DNA of 64,000 nt from [Clostridium] symbiosum (GCA_021769625.1 JAETSN010000006.1:1-64000), one strand, 5' to 3'; positions 26,908 to 36,630 are shown, counted from the first letter of the stretch. Numbers and translations: made by a program. The notes: a model not told the origin generated them from the letters alone.

Positions 26908-28299
26908 ATGGAATTAACAGAAATTCGGGAACTGTACAGGAACAAGGAAGAGTATATCGGAAAGAAGATAACGGTGGGAGGCTGGATCAGGAGCATCAGA
27001 GATTCCAAAACCTTCGGGTTTATCGTGGTAAACGACGGAACCTTTTTTGAGCCGCTGCAGATCGTCTACGGCGATAAGCTGGAGAACTTTGAGGAGATCA
27101 GCAGGCTGAATGTGGGCGCTGCCATCGTTGTGACAGGTACGTTGGTGGCGACACCGCAGGCGAAGCAGCCCTTTGAGATACAGGCGGAGGAAGTGTTGGT
27201 GGAAGGAGCTTCCGCACCGGAGTATCCGCTGCAGAAAAAGCGCCACAGCTTTGAGTATCTGAGGACGATCCCTCATCTGCGTGCGAGAACCAATACTTTT
27301 CAGGCGGTATTCAGGGTGCGGTCCCTGATCGCCTATGCGATCCATACTTTCTTTATGGAGAGAGGGTTTGTCTATGTGCACACGCCGATCATCACCGGCT
27401 CTGACTGTGAGGGCGCGGGCGAAATGTTTCAGGTGACGACGCTGGATATGGAAAATCTGCCGAAGAAGGATGACGGCAGTATCGATTATGACGGGGACTT
27501 TTTCGGAAAGCAGGCGAATCTGACGGTTTCCGGGCAGTTGAACGTGGAGACTTACGCCTTTGCGTTTAAGAATGTATATACTTTCGGACCGACCTTCCGT
27601 GCGGAGAATTCCAACACTACACGCCATGCGGCGGAATTCTGGATGATCGAGCCTGAGATCGCCTTTGCGGATCTGAAGGATGATATGGTTCTGGCGGAGT
27701 CCATGATCAAGTATATCATCCGCTATGTGCTGGAGAACGCGCCGGAGGAGATGAAGTTCTTTAACAGCTTTGTGGACAAGGGGTTGATCGAGCGTCTTGA
27801 ACATGTGGCAAATTCCGATTTTGCCCATGTGACATACACGGAGGCGATCTCCATTCTGGAAAAGCACAATGATGAATTTGATTACAAGGTTTCCTGGGGC
27901 TGCGACCTGCAGACGGAGCATGAGCGCTATCTGACGGAGAAGGAATTTAAGCGTCCTGTGTTCGTGACGGATTACCCGAAGGAGATCAAGGCTTTCTATA
28001 TGAAGCTGAACGAGGACGGAAAGACCGTGGCGGCGATGGACTGCCTTGTGCCCGGCATCGGTGAGATCATCGGCGGCTCCCAGAGGGAGGATGACCTTGA
28101 GACGCTGGAGAGACGGATGGAAGAGATGGGCCTGAAAAAGGAGGATTATGATTTTTATCTGGATCTGCGCCGGTATGGCTCTGTCCGCCATGCGGGCTTC
28201 GGGCTTGGCTTTGAGCGCTGTGTGATGTATCTGACAGGAATGGCGAACATCCGCGATGTGCTGCCGTTCCCGAGAACCGTTAAAAATTGTGAATTGTAA
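26908..28299 (+). CDS. asnS: asparaginyl-tRNA synthetase
   Basis: A 463-residue class IIb synthetase. The N-terminal OB fold for anticodon binding spans about residues 10-110 ([18 protein letters not shown]). The catalytic core has motif 2 ([19 protein letters not shown]) and motif 3 ([15 protein letters not shown]). GDCEGAG-type region appears as [11 protein letters not shown], typical of AsnRS. A GGAGG precedes the ATG. No T-box leader was seen in the 128 bases upstream. Confidence 0.97.
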   Translation: MELTEIRELYRNKEEYIGKKITVGGWIRSIRDSKTFGFIVVNDGTFFEPLQIVYGDKLENFEEISRLNVGAAIVVTGTLVATPQAKQPFEIQAEEVLVEGASAPEYPLQKKRHSFEYLRTIPHLRARTNTFQAVFRVRSLIAYAIHTFFMERGFVYVHTPIITGSDCEGAGEMFQVTTLDMENLPKKDDGSIDYDGDFFGKQANLTVSGQLNVETYAFAFKNVYTFGPTFRAENSNTTRHAAEFWMIEPEIAFADLKDDMVLAESMIKYIIRYVLENAPEEMKFFNSFVDKGLIERLEHVANSDFAHVTYTEAISILEKHNDEFDYKVSWGCDLQTEHERYLTEKEFKRPVFVTDYPKEIKAFYMKLNEDGKTVAAMDCLVPGIGEIIGGSQREDDLETLERRMEEMGLKKEDYDFYLDLRRYGSVRHAGFGLGFERCVMYLTGMANIRDVLPFPRTVKNCEL

Positions 28300-28311
28300 T
28301 GTAAATAACGA

Positions 28312-28476
28312 GGACGCCGGGAGGAAAATCAAATCCTCCGTCGCCACGCTCGTCGCTCAAGCTCTTGAGAAACAGAGCTGGCTGCAACGTAGCGGTACTA
28401 GGCTCGAAAATACCTCGCCAAGTGCCGACGTTGCTGCAGGGGCTCCTTGAGGATTTGATTTTCCTCCCGGCTGGTT
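28312..28476 (+). repeat. structured intergenic element, copy B
   Basis: Fills most of the gap between asnS and the NlpC/P60 gene. The 23-nt arms 28316-28338 and 28449-28471 are perfectly complementary but differ in sequence from those of the other copies. The core contains CTCCGTCGCCACGCT, an inner hairpin (AGCTCT/AGAGCT), GCGGTACTAGGCTCG and AGTGCCGACG, all with counterparts in copies A and C. The ends GGACGCC and GGCTGGTT are shared. Confidence 0.85.
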
Positions 28477-28521
28477 GTCGGATAAGATTATTGTTTTGAG
28501 ATAGAAAAGACAGGAAAGTAA

Positions 28522-29751
28522 ATGAAAAAAAGAGTCAGAAATACGATATGTCTGCTGTTGTGTCTGTTGTTGTTCCTTGAGAGCAGCGGGAGCGTTCAGG
28601 CTGTGACGATCGAGGAGCTCAGGCAGCAGATAGAGGAGAGCCAGAACCAACTGAATAGTGAGAATGAAGTGATCTCCGGTCTGCAGGATGAGCAGGATCT
28701 GATCGAGGAGGAGATCAGCGATCTGGATGCGGAGCTGGTAAACCTGTATACGGAGATCAGTGTGCTGGAGGACGAGATCCTGGAACAGGAAGGGAAGATC
28801 TCGGAGAAGGAAGCGGAGATCGAAGTGGCGCAGGGAGAGTTCGAGGCGGCGGAAGCGGAGGAGAAGCGTCAGTACGAGGCGATGAAGGAGCGGATCCGCT
28901 TCACCTATGAGCAGGGTGAGAGTTCTTATATCGAGCTGTTGTTATCCAGCGGGAGTTTCAGTGAACTGCTGAACCGGGCGGAATTCATAGAGGAAGTCTC
29001 GGCCTACGATGATAAGATGCTGGCGGAGTATCAGGCGATCAAACAGAAAGTGGCCGATATGAAGGCGAAACTGGAAGCGGACAGGGAAGCGCTGGTGCAG
29101 GAGAAGGAAGCGCTGGAGGCGGATAAAGCGTCCCTTGCGGAGCAGCAGAGCTACTTAAACGGTATTCTGGCACAGAAAAAGGCGATAAGCGCCAACTACG
29201 ACGCGGAGATCGCGGCGGCAAAGAACCGGGCGGCGCAGTTTAAGCAGCAGATCGCGGCGGATACGAAAAAGATTGAGCAGATTCAGGAGGAGGAGCGCAG
29301 AAGGCTGGCGGCGCAGAACGGCAGCGGTACAAAGACTACCGCATCAAATCCCAATTCCGCAAAGACGATAGAGGCGGCACAGGCTGTTGTGGCGCAGTCG
29401 GGCGGCAGCAGCAACGGAAAATCCATTGCGAATTACGCCTGTCAGTTTATCGGAAATCCTTATGTCTCCGGCGGCACCAGCCTGACGAACGGGGCGGACT
29501 GCTCCGGCTTCATATACCGGCTGTACGCGGACTACGGCTATCGGGTTCCCCGGACTTCGTCCCAGCTTCGGAGTGTGGGCACCGAGGTCTCCTACTCTGA
29601 GGCACAGCCCGGTGATATCGTCTGTTATGAGGGACATGTAGGGATGTATATTGGCGGAGGCATGATCGTCCACGCCAGTACCCAGAGGACCGGCATCAAG
29701 GTCAGCAACGCGCAGTACCGGCCGATCCTGGCGGTGAGAAGGGTGATGTAA
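28522..29751 (+). CDS. secreted coiled-coil NlpC/P60 peptidoglycan hydrolase
   Basis: A 409-residue CwlO-like endopeptidase. A signal peptide (about residues 1-29, CLLLCLLLFLESSGSVQA) is followed by a long coiled coil (about 30-260, glutamate- and lysine-rich heptads). After a Ser/Gly/Asn linker comes a C-terminal NlpC/P60 domain. Catalytic residues are Cys in GADCSGFIYRLY, His in GHVGMYIGGG and His in IVHAST. It cleaves stem peptides between D-gamma-Glu and meso-DAP during cell growth or separation. A strong terminator follows. Confidence 0.92.
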   Translation: MKKRVRNTICLLLCLLLFLESSGSVQAVTIEELRQQIEESQNQLNSENEVISGLQDEQDLIEEEISDLDAELVNLYTEISVLEDEILEQEGKISEKEAEIEVAQGEFEAAEAEEKRQYEAMKERIRFTYEQGESSYIELLLSSGSFSELLNRAEFIEEVSAYDDKMLAEYQAIKQKVADMKAKLEADREALVQEKEALEADKASLAEQQSYLNGILAQKKAISANYDAEIAAAKNRAAQFKQQIAADTKKIEQIQEEERRRLAAQNGSGTKTTASNPNSAKTIEAAQAVVAQSGGSSNGKSIANYACQFIGNPYVSGGTSLTNGADCSGFIYRLYADYGYRVPRTSSQLRSVGTEVSYSEAQPGDIVCYEGHVGMYIGGGMIVHASTQRTGIKVSNAQYRPILAVRRVM

Positions 29752-29755
29752 ACCT

Positions 29756-29799
29756 AAAAGAGCAGATACTTCAAAGTAAAATAAGTATCTGCTCTTTTT
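29756..29799 (+). terminator. rho-independent terminator, repeated type
   Basis: A perfect 16-bp stem (AAAAGAGCAGATACTT with AAGTATCTGCTCTTTT) has an 11-nt loop and ends in T5. A close relative with a compensated base pair lies at 37411-37453. The AT-rich gap that follows, to the promoter at 30016, holds nothing else recognisable. Confidence 0.9.
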
Positions 29800-30015
29800 A
29801 TGATCTGCTGATATTGACATATATAAGTCCCGGGAGGGCCGCACCAAAGAGTAGTATGGGTATCTCACAGAGCATATATAAAATGTGAAATAAATAAGCA
29901 AACGTATATTATGAAAAATTACGGTTTTTTCTGCGTGATTACTGGAATCTGTATTTTTTGATTGTGCTATTTTTATAAAAATAGTTAGATAAAAGGTAGA
30001 AAATTAGAAAAAATG

Positions 30016-30065
30016 TTGACACAAAGTTGTTTTAAGTCTATAATAAAGAAATTAAAACGTTTTAG
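30016..30065 (+). promoter_or_regulatory. promoter of the LacI gene with overlapping LacI operator
   Basis: TTGACA (30016-30021), a 17-base spacer and TATAAT (30039-30044) form a near-perfect promoter. Directly after it, at 30052-30065, lies the palindrome TTAAAACGTTTTAG. Two close relatives lie upstream of the transporter genes (31129 and 31192). This suggests that the regulator represses its own gene. Confidence 0.8.
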
Positions 30066-30085
30066 TTGGTGACAGGGATGGCTTG

Positions 30086-31117
30086 ATGAAAAATACAAAA
30101 AGAGTAAAAAAGAGGAGTACGATGGAGGACGTTGCGCAGATGGCCGGTGTGACAATAGGAACGGTATCTCATGTCATCAATGGAACGGCTACCATCTCTG
30201 CGGCAACTACAGTCCGGGTAAGAGAAGCAATTGAAAAACTGAACTATATCCCGAATGCAGCAGCACAGAATATGCGGCGCAAAGAGAATCGCCAGCTTGG
30301 ACTACTGGTTCCGAAACTGACGAATATGTTTTATTCGGAGATGGCTAACGCGATTATGTACGAAGCGGATAAAGAGCATTATACCATGATGATATGCGGT
30401 TATGAATACTCGTTGGAACAGGAACGGAAGGTACTGTATAATCTGCTGCAGAATAATGTAAAGACTATTATTATTGCAAATGGCCATGATGATGAGGAAT
30501 ATATACGGGAACTGGTGGGGCAGGGGGTTCATGTGATTCTGGCTGACCGCAGAAGCGATGAAAAAGGAATTTCCTATGTGGCTTATAATAATGTGGCGAC
30601 CGCAGAAAAGATCGTAGGCTTTTTAAAGGAGAAGGGATACGGGAGTATCGGATTTATCTCGGAGCCGTTAGCGCTGAATAATCTGTGGGATCGGTTTATG
30701 GGTTATAAAGCGGGGTTGGAAAAATATGGATATTCCTATCGGGAAGAATATGTACATATTTCGGAAAAGTTCCGGCATGGCCATGCGAAGAACGGTTACT
30801 TCTATATGAAGAAACTGTTGGAGGATCATAGAAAGGAAGACCTTCCATCGGTGTTTATCGTTTCCTCGGATATGCTGGCAATAGGCGTGATAAAAGCTAT
30901 CACCGAAGCAGGACATCGGATTCCGGAAGACTTTGGCATTGTAGCCTGTGATAATCTGGAGATTTCCGCTTATCTGCAGCCGCCGCTTACCACCATTAAG
31001 CAGGATCAGATGCGGCTTGCACAGGAATTGTGGAAGCAGGTGACTGCTTACCGCACGGGAAAAAGGGTAAAGAATATTATGTTGGAGCAGGAACTGGTTG
31101 TAAGGGAGTCCTGTTGA
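30086..31117 (+). CDS. LacI family regulator of the CUT2 sugar transporter
   Basis: A 343-residue regulator with an N-terminal helix-turn-helix (STMEDVAQMAGVTIGTVSHV), hinge (LNYIPNAAAQNMR) and sugar-binding-like domain (MFYSEMANAIMYEADKE; VFIVSSDMLAIGVIKAI; VACDNLEISAYLQPPLTT). ATG 30086 is used because it keeps the conserved Thr before DVA. ATG 30122 has a stronger ribosome site (GAGGAG) and is an alternative. The palindromes TTAAAACGTTTTAG and relatives around the gene are its likely operators. Confidence 0.88.
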   Translation: MKNTKRVKKRSTMEDVAQMAGVTIGTVSHVINGTATISAATTVRVREAIEKLNYIPNAAAQNMRRKENRQLGLLVPKLTNMFYSEMANAIMYEADKEHYTMMICGYEYSLEQERKVLYNLLQNNVKTIIIANGHDDEEYIRELVGQGVHVILADRRSDEKGISYVAYNNVATAEKIVGFLKEKGYGSIGFISEPLALNNLWDRFMGYKAGLEKYGYSYREEYVHISEKFRHGHAKNGYFYMKKLLEDHRKEDLPSVFIVSSDMLAIGVIKAITEAGHRIPEDFGIVACDNLEISAYLQPPLTTIKQDQMRLAQELWKQVTAYRTGKRVKNIMLEQELVVRESC

Positions 31118-31128
31118 GGTATGTGATA

Positions 31129-31142
31129 TTAAGACGTTTTAA
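31129..31142. promoter_or_regulatory. LacI-type operator
   Basis: The perfect-symmetry core TTAAGACGTTTTAA lies 12 bases after the LacI gene stop. It matches the palindromes at 30052 and 31192. Confidence 0.65.
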
Positions 31143-31191
31143 TCATCTGCAATCATAAAAAAAATAAACAGGGAAAGGAGGTTTTGCGGGA

Positions 31192-31205
31192 TTAAAACGC
31201 TTTAA
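31192..31205. promoter_or_regulatory. LacI-type operator upstream of the binding-protein gene
   Basis: TTAAAACGCTTTAA lies about 50 bases before the binding-protein start and 63 bases (six helical turns) from the operator at 31129, a spacing that would suit looping. A weaker half-match (TAAGCGTTTTA) lies at 36000-36010 before the RpiB-like gene. Confidence 0.65.
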
Positions 31206-31255
31206 TGATATAAGGATAAAATAAAAGGCATAAAAAATAATGAATGGAGGTAGTT

Positions 31256-32365
31256 ATGAAGAATATGAAAAAGTTTGCAGCTTTATTTATGGCGACAGCA
31301 ATGATACTCGGGGGAGTTGTTGCATGCGGTAACAGTGCGCAGGAGAGCGCACCGGCAGCGGAAGAGACGGCGCCGGCAGCAGAGGAAAGTGCTCCTGCGG
31401 AAGAAGCACCCGCGGCAGAGGAAAGCGCACCGGCAGCAGCAGGCGATTATGAGATCGTGGTAGTTCCCAAAGATTCATCAAATCCCTGGTTTGTACGTAT
31501 GGACACCGGCGTAAAGGAATATGCGGAAGAGACCGGTTTAAATGTATACCAGAAAGGAACAGATGAGATCGATGCGACCAAGCAGGCACAGCTTGTACAG
31601 GATTTGATCGCGCAGGGCGTAGATGCTATCTGTGTTGTACCGGTTGACCCGGAATCTCTTGAACCGGTTCTGAAACAGGCTATGGATGCAGGGATTGTAG
31701 TGATCGCCCATGAAGGTGCAAGCCTTGAAAATGTAAACTATGATATCGAAGCTTTCTCCAATGCAGGTTACGGCGCGTTTATTATGGATAACCTGGCAGA
31801 GGCGATGGGAGAAGAAGGCGTTTATACAACAATGGTGGCAGATGTGACGAATGCTTCCCATAATGAGTGGGCTGACGCAGGTGTGGAATGGCAGAAGGAG
31901 CATTACCCGAACATGACGCTTCTGGAGGCAGAGCCGAGAGTAGAGTCCCATGATAATGGCGATACGGCATACAATGTGGCGAAAGAGCTGTTTAAGAAAT
32001 ATCCTGATCTGAAAGGTATTATGGGAACATCCTCCTTTGATGCACCGGGTGTTGCACGTGCCATTGATGAGCTTGGTCTGGTGGATAAGGCATTTACATC
32101 CGGAACAGGTATGCCCGGTGACAATGCGGCTCTGTTGAAGAGCGGCACCGTAAAATCCCTGACACTCTGGGATCCGGCTATCGCAGGAAAAGCGATGATC
32201 AGTCTGGCTGTTAAAGTATTGAACGGCGAAGAGATCGGCGCACCGGTAGACCTTGGCGTAGAGGGTTATGAGGCAATGACGTTCCGTGAAGGCAGCAGCA
32301 CGGTTCTTGAAGGTGAAGGCTGGATCGTAATTGACGGTGAAAACGTGGATTCATTCGGATTCTAA
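31256..32365 (+). CDS. CUT2 sugar-binding lipoprotein
   Basis: Start ATG 31256: the ribosome site GGAGG overlaps the earlier ATG at 31244, which is therefore not used. The 369-residue product has a lipoprotein signal (MILGGVVACGN, lipobox VAC). A low-complexity linker of four repeats of the type APAAEES follows (about residues 30-62). The rest is an RbsB-type two-lobe domain (VVVPKDSSNPWFVRMDTGV; GVDAICVVPVDPESLEPV; IMGTSSFDAPGVARAI). It should deliver a monosaccharide to the transporter encoded just downstream. Rhamnose, fucose, ribose or autoinducer-2-like sugars are all possible. Confidence 0.88.
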   Translation: MKNMKKFAALFMATAMILGGVVACGNSAQESAPAAEETAPAAEESAPAEEAPAAEESAPAAAGDYEIVVVPKDSSNPWFVRMDTGVKEYAEETGLNVYQKGTDEIDATKQAQLVQDLIAQGVDAICVVPVDPESLEPVLKQAMDAGIVVIAHEGASLENVNYDIEAFSNAGYGAFIMDNLAEAMGEEGVYTTMVADVTNASHNEWADAGVEWQKEHYPNMTLLEAEPRVESHDNGDTAYNVAKELFKKYPDLKGIMGTSSFDAPGVARAIDELGLVDKAFTSGTGMPGDNAALLKSGTVKSLTLWDPAIAGKAMISLAVKVLNGEEIGAPVDLGVEGYEAMTFREGSSTVLEGEGWIVIDGENVDSFGF

Positions 32366-32394
32366 AGCTTTGCGGTAGATTATAGGCAGAAAGT

Positions 32395-32425
32395 CTGTGC
32401 CGGGCGAAATTTTCGACCGGCACAG
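32395..32425 (+). promoter_or_regulatory. intercistronic hairpin after the binding-protein gene
   Basis: A perfect 9-bp stem (CTGTGCCGG with CCGGCACAG) and a 13-nt loop without a T-run, between binding-protein and ATPase genes. Such hairpins commonly protect the upstream mRNA and keep the binding protein in excess. Confidence 0.6.
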
Positions 32426-32457
32426 CTTCGATAAAGGCAAGGAGAAGGAGGAAATTT

Positions 32458-33939
32458 ATGGCGGAATATTTATTCCGGGCTGTTGATATACGAAAATATT
32501 TTGCCGGCGTAAAAGCGTTGGATGGCGTTACCCTGGAGATCAAACCGGGCGAGATCCATTGTCTTGCAGGTGAAAACGGCTGTGGTAAGTCCACACTGAT
32601 CAAAATTATTTCAGGTGTATATCAAAGAGATTCCGGCACCATAGAATTTGAGGGGAAGGAGCTGCAGAAAATCACACCGCTCTCTGCGATAGAGAATGGA
32701 ATCCAGGTAATCTATCAGGACTTTTCTATTTTCCCGAACCTGAGTGTGATGGAGAATCTGGCTATCAACAGTCAGCTTGTAGCAAAGAAGAAACTGGTAA
32801 ACTGGAAAGATATGAGAAAGATTGCCGAGGAAGCGGTAGAACGAATCGGCTTTCAGGTGGATCTGGATGCGCGCCTTGGAGATCTTTCCGTGGCGGAAAA
32901 ACAGATGGTGGCGATCTGCAGGGCCTTAATGTTCAACGCAAAACTGATCATTATGGATGAACCGACGACGGCGCTGACCAAAAAGGAAGTGAAATCTCTT
33001 TTCAAAGTGATCCTGCAGTTGAAGGCGCAGAATATTTCGATTCTTTTTGTGAGTCACAAACTGGATGAAGTTTTCGAAATATCCGAGCGCTTTACGGTAT
33101 TCAGAAGCGGAAAACTGATAGCTACAGGTAATACTGCTGATCTGGATGATAAGAAATTCACGTATTATATGACAGGCAGAGAGTTTGAGCAGAAGATATT
33201 TGAGCCGAAGAAGATAGGCGAAAAGCCGGTGCTGGAAGTGAAGAAGTTATGTCTGGAGGGACATTACAGCGACATCGATTTTTCGATAAAGGGCGGCGAA
33301 ATTTTGGGGATCACGGGGCTCCTGGATTCGGGAAGAACAGAACTGGCATTATCGCTGTTTGGAATAAAACCGGCTGACAGTGGAAAGATACTTATTCACG
33401 GGGAAGAGACGGAACTGAAAAGTCCTCAGGATGCCATCGCAAAAGGGATCGGCTTTGTGCCGGAAGACCGTCTGAGCGAAGGATTGTTTTTATCGCAGAG
33501 TATTGGTGATAATATTATTATTTCGGAGATTGATAATCTGACGAAAGGAAAGCTGGTAGACAGAAAGAAGACGCAGGAGGAGATCGATCGGTGGGTGAAG
33601 GAACTTTCCATCGCAACACCGGATGCAAACAATGCGGCTTCTACATTATCAGGCGGAAACCAGCAGCGTATCGTACTTGCAAAATGGCTGGCGTGTGAGC
33701 CTGAATTGCTGATACTGAACGGCCCGACGGTGGGTGTGGATATTGGCTCAAAACATGACATCCATGCTATCTTGCAGTCTCTGGCAGAAAAGGGAATGGC
33801 GGTTATCATTATTTCGGATGATCTGCCGGAAATTCTGGAAAACTGTTCCAGAATTATGATTTTGAAAGACGGAAAAATGTCCGGAGAATTTTTGGCTGCC
33901 GAAGCAACTGAAAAGCAGATTCTGGACAAAATGATGTAG
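32458..33939 (+). CDS. CUT2 sugar ABC transporter ATPase, two nucleotide-binding domains
   Basis: A 493-residue RbsA/MglA-type ATPase. The first domain has a regular Walker A (GENGCGKST, about residue 40), signature LSVAEKQ and Walker B LIIMDEPTTAL. The second (from about residue 255) has the usual altered Walker A (GLLDSGRTE) and signature LSGGNQQ. Its Walker B reads LLILNGPTVGVD: Asn421-Gly422 replace the Asp-Glu pair, so the second site cannot hydrolyse ATP by the normal mechanism. It is encoded between the binding protein and two permeases. Confidence 0.9.
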   Translation: MAEYLFRAVDIRKYFAGVKALDGVTLEIKPGEIHCLAGENGCGKSTLIKIISGVYQRDSGTIEFEGKELQKITPLSAIENGIQVIYQDFSIFPNLSVMENLAINSQLVAKKKLVNWKDMRKIAEEAVERIGFQVDLDARLGDLSVAEKQMVAICRALMFNAKLIIMDEPTTALTKKEVKSLFKVILQLKAQNISILFVSHKLDEVFEISERFTVFRSGKLIATGNTADLDDKKFTYYMTGREFEQKIFEPKKIGEKPVLEVKKLCLEGHYSDIDFSIKGGEILGITGLLDSGRTELALSLFGIKPADSGKILIHGEETELKSPQDAIAKGIGFVPEDRLSEGLFLSQSIGDNIIISEIDNLTKGKLVDRKKTQEEIDRWVKELSIATPDANNAASTLSGGNQQRIVLAKWLACEPELLILNGPTVGVDIGSKHDIHAILQSLAEKGMAVIIISDDLPEILENCSRIMILKDGKMSGEFLAAEATEKQILDKMM

Positions 33940-33951
33940 GAGGGTGGATGG

Positions 33952-34974
33952 ATGCAACTAAAAACAAATAAACTGTTAAAGCAGAATGAAACCTACATAT
34001 TTTTGATCATCTTAGCTCTGTCATTTTTGATCCAGATACGGTCGGGACAGTTCTATACTTCTAATAATATAGTGGATATCATGTCAGCGATGATCGTGCC
34101 CGGATTGTTTGCCATCGGAGAATTTCTTGTAATTCTTTCAGGTGGTATTGATGTATCCTTTCCGGCGCTTGCTTCTCTGACGGCCTATGCTACGACAAAG
34201 ATGTTCCTTGATATGGGGTATGAGGGCAGCGTGTTTCTGCCGCTTGTTGTGGCGATTCTGATTGGTGCGGTTTTAGGCGCTATTAACGGATTTTTCGTTG
34301 GATATCTGAATCTCCCGGCAATGATCGTTACGTTGGGGACGTCCAGTGTTTTCAAGGGATTCATGCAGGGAACGCTGGAATCCAAACAGTTAGCGGTGAT
34401 CCCGACGGGTATGAAGGACTTTGGGACGGTAGCGCTCTATACGGCGACCAACTCGCAGAGCGGCCTCTCATCCAGACTGCCGATGGCATTTTTGATGTTT
34501 GTGGCAGTGATCATCATTGCGTTCTTTATATTGAAATACACGATGTTTGGCAGAGGGATCTATGCCATCGGCGGAAATGAATCAGCGGCCTATAACGCAG
34601 GATTTCGTGTAAAATGGACAAAGTTTTTACTGTATGTATTTGCGGGGGTCGTGGCGAGTATCGCGGGAATCATCAGGGTATGTATGATGCAGCAGTGTCA
34701 TCCCACCAATATGTTGGGGATGGAAATGAACATTATTGCTGGCGTGGTCCTTGGCGGGACGGCTATCGTAGGCGGCAAGGGAACTATGACAGGCTGTATT
34801 CTGGGAACATTACTGATCGTATTGGTAGAAAACTCCATGATCCTGATCGGTGTGCCGGTAGTCTGGAAGAACGTATTTGTAGGATTGCTTATTGTGATCG
34901 GAACGATCATCAGCGCTTACCAGTCGTCTCATTCCGGCATGGGACATCATAAGAAAACAAAGGAGGCGGCATAA
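33952..34974 (+). CDS. CUT2 sugar ABC transporter permease 1
   Basis: A 340-residue RbsC-type inner-membrane permease with about eight to ten hydrophobic segments and the family motif GEFLVILSGGIDVSF near residue 45, plus MNIIAGVVLGGTAIVGGKGTM. Its stop overlaps the start of the second permease by one base. The two probably form a heterodimeric channel. Confidence 0.9.
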   Translation: MQLKTNKLLKQNETYIFLIILALSFLIQIRSGQFYTSNNIVDIMSAMIVPGLFAIGEFLVILSGGIDVSFPALASLTAYATTKMFLDMGYEGSVFLPLVVAILIGAVLGAINGFFVGYLNLPAMIVTLGTSSVFKGFMQGTLESKQLAVIPTGMKDFGTVALYTATNSQSGLSSRLPMAFLMFVAVIIIAFFILKYTMFGRGIYAIGGNESAAYNAGFRVKWTKFLLYVFAGVVASIAGIIRVCMMQQCHPTNMLGMEMNIIAGVVLGGTAIVGGKGTMTGCILGTLLIVLVENSMILIGVPVVWKNVFVGLLIVIGTIISAYQSSHSGMGHHKKTKEAA

Positions 34975-35984
34975 TGGCGGAAAAGATTAAAAAGTCTATG
35001 AAACAGGATGTTCATATCTGGCGGCTTATTGTGATTATGCTGGTATGGTTTGTTTTCATAGGGATCACGAAAGGATCCAAATTTTATTCTGTGGTTAACT
35101 TCCAGACCATGTTTGCCCAGTTTCCTGAATTTGGGCTGATGTCTCTGGGTGTTATGGTTTGTATGATAACAGGTGGTATTGATCTGTCGACGGTCGGCGT
35201 TGCGAATGTTACATCTATTACTATGGCGCTTTTTATGAGAAGCCTTGCGAATGAAAGCGGGGAGCTTGCGGTCGGACTGATTCCGGTTGTATTCCTGCTT
35301 GCAATCGTTATGGGTGCCATTGCGGGCACATTGAATGGCATTTTAGTGGCAAAATGTAAGATACCGCCGATTCTGGCAACGCTTGGAACAAGCGAATTGC
35401 TGACCGGTGTGGGAATTGTTCTGACAAACGGCAGTGCTATCAGCGATTTCCCGAAAACCTATGCCTTTATTATAAATAACAGGGTGGCGGGAATTCCGGT
35501 GCAGTTTATAGTTTTTGCGATAGGAGCTGCTGTCGTAGGGTTCTTGATGAAGAAAACAACGTATGGCAAGAAGATCATTCTTATGGGCAGCAGCCAGAAC
35601 GTGGCAAAATACAGCGGTCTTCAGGTGGACTGGATTTTGATAAAGACATATCTGATCTCAGGTATCTGTTCTGCACTTGGCGGTATGATCATGCTGGCAA
35701 ATTACAATTCTGCCCGGGCGGATTACGGTTCAAACTATACGCTTCAGTGCATTATGATCGTGGTGCTTGGCGGTGTGAGCCCTAACGGCGGAAAGGGAAA
35801 GATCAGCGGTGTTCTTCTTGCTATTTTCCTGGTGCGTGCTCTGGAGACGGGTATCAACCGCTTTCCGCAGATCAGCAGTTACTATATTTCATTGGTGTGG
35901 GGCGCGGTTCTTCTGTTTGTTATGGTATTGAACTATTTTTCAGATAATCATATTAAAATATTTAAGAAAAAGGCAACGTCATAA
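34974..35984 (+). CDS. CUT2 sugar ABC transporter permease 2
   Basis: A 336-residue RbsC-type permease, related to its neighbour (MSLGVMVCMITGGIDLSTVG; CIMIVVLGGVSPNGGKGKISG). It shares the one-base stop/start overlap (TAATG) with permease 1, which indicates translational coupling. The operon continues with the RpiB-like gene after 70 bases. Confidence 0.9.
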   Translation: MAEKIKKSMKQDVHIWRLIVIMLVWFVFIGITKGSKFYSVVNFQTMFAQFPEFGLMSLGVMVCMITGGIDLSTVGVANVTSITMALFMRSLANESGELAVGLIPVVFLLAIVMGAIAGTLNGILVAKCKIPPILATLGTSELLTGVGIVLTNGSAISDFPKTYAFIINNRVAGIPVQFIVFAIGAAVVGFLMKKTTYGKKIILMGSSQNVAKYSGLQVDWILIKTYLISGICSALGGMIMLANYNSARADYGSNYTLQCIMIVVLGGVSPNGGKGKISGVLLAIFLVRALETGINRFPQISSYYISLVWGAVLLFVMVLNYFSDNHIKIFKKKATS

Positions 35985-36054
35985 ACAGAGGAGATTGGGT
36001 AAGCGTTTTATGAGGACATGAAAACTATATTTTATATGGAGTAGAGGGAAAAGA

Positions 36055-36630
36055 ATGAAGACAATAAAAGACAAACAGATATTGGTGGGAGCAGACTTTG
36101 CGGGGTATCCTTTGAAAGAAGCAGTAGTGGCGCATTTAAAGAATAAGGGTTGGACTGTGACGGATGTAGGTGTTCGTGCAGACAGTGACGAGAATGATAC
36201 GGATCTGATGTTCCACCGCATCGGATTGCGGGTAGGCAGCATGATCACTGAAAAAGAGTTCGAGAGAGCGTTGATCTTCTGCGGAACAGGCATGGGAATC
36301 CACATTGCGGCAAGCAAATGTCCCGGTGTGCATGCAGGCGTGGTGGAAAGCGTTCCGGCAGCATTGCGCGCGATTACCGGCAACGGTGTGAATGTGCTCG
36401 CTATGGGAGCATTTTATGTGGCACCTCAGATGGGGAAGGATATTGCGGATGCGTATCTGACACACAATCTGGGCGATACCTATGAATGGTGGCCGAACTT
36501 CTATGAATTCCATAAACTGGCAGTTGATGAGCTCAATGCTTTTGACTATGAGGAATATAAGGCGAACGGTTTTAAAGTGAAGCATCTGGGAGACTATCCG
36601 TTAGAGTTGATGGACAATCCGAACATATAA
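36055..36630 (+). CDS. RpiB/LacAB family sugar-phosphate isomerase
   Basis: A 191-residue member of the RpiB/LacA/LacB family. The N-terminal GADFAGYPLKEAVVAHLKNKGW and the active-site Cys region LIFCGTGMGIHIAASKCPGVHAG are typical. An extra C-terminal tail of about 40 residues makes it longer than RpiB (about 150). It probably isomerises the phosphorylated form of the sugar imported by the upstream transporter; the exact sugar is not known. Confidence 0.8.
   Translation: MKTIKDKQILVGADFAGYPLKEAVVAHLKNKGWTVTDVGVRADSDENDTDLMFHRIGLRVGSMITEKEFERALIFCGTGMGIHIAASKCPGVHAGVVESVPAALRAITGNGVNVLAMGAFYVAPQMGKDIADAYLTHNLGDTYEWWPNFYEFHKLAVDELNAFDYEEYKANGFKVKHLGDYPLELMDNPNI

Noticed and set aside
26914-28347. 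Long minus-strand open frame (477 codons) opposite asnS
   Set aside because: It is a shadow of the asnS coding sequence with no ribosome site and a composition not like a real protein.
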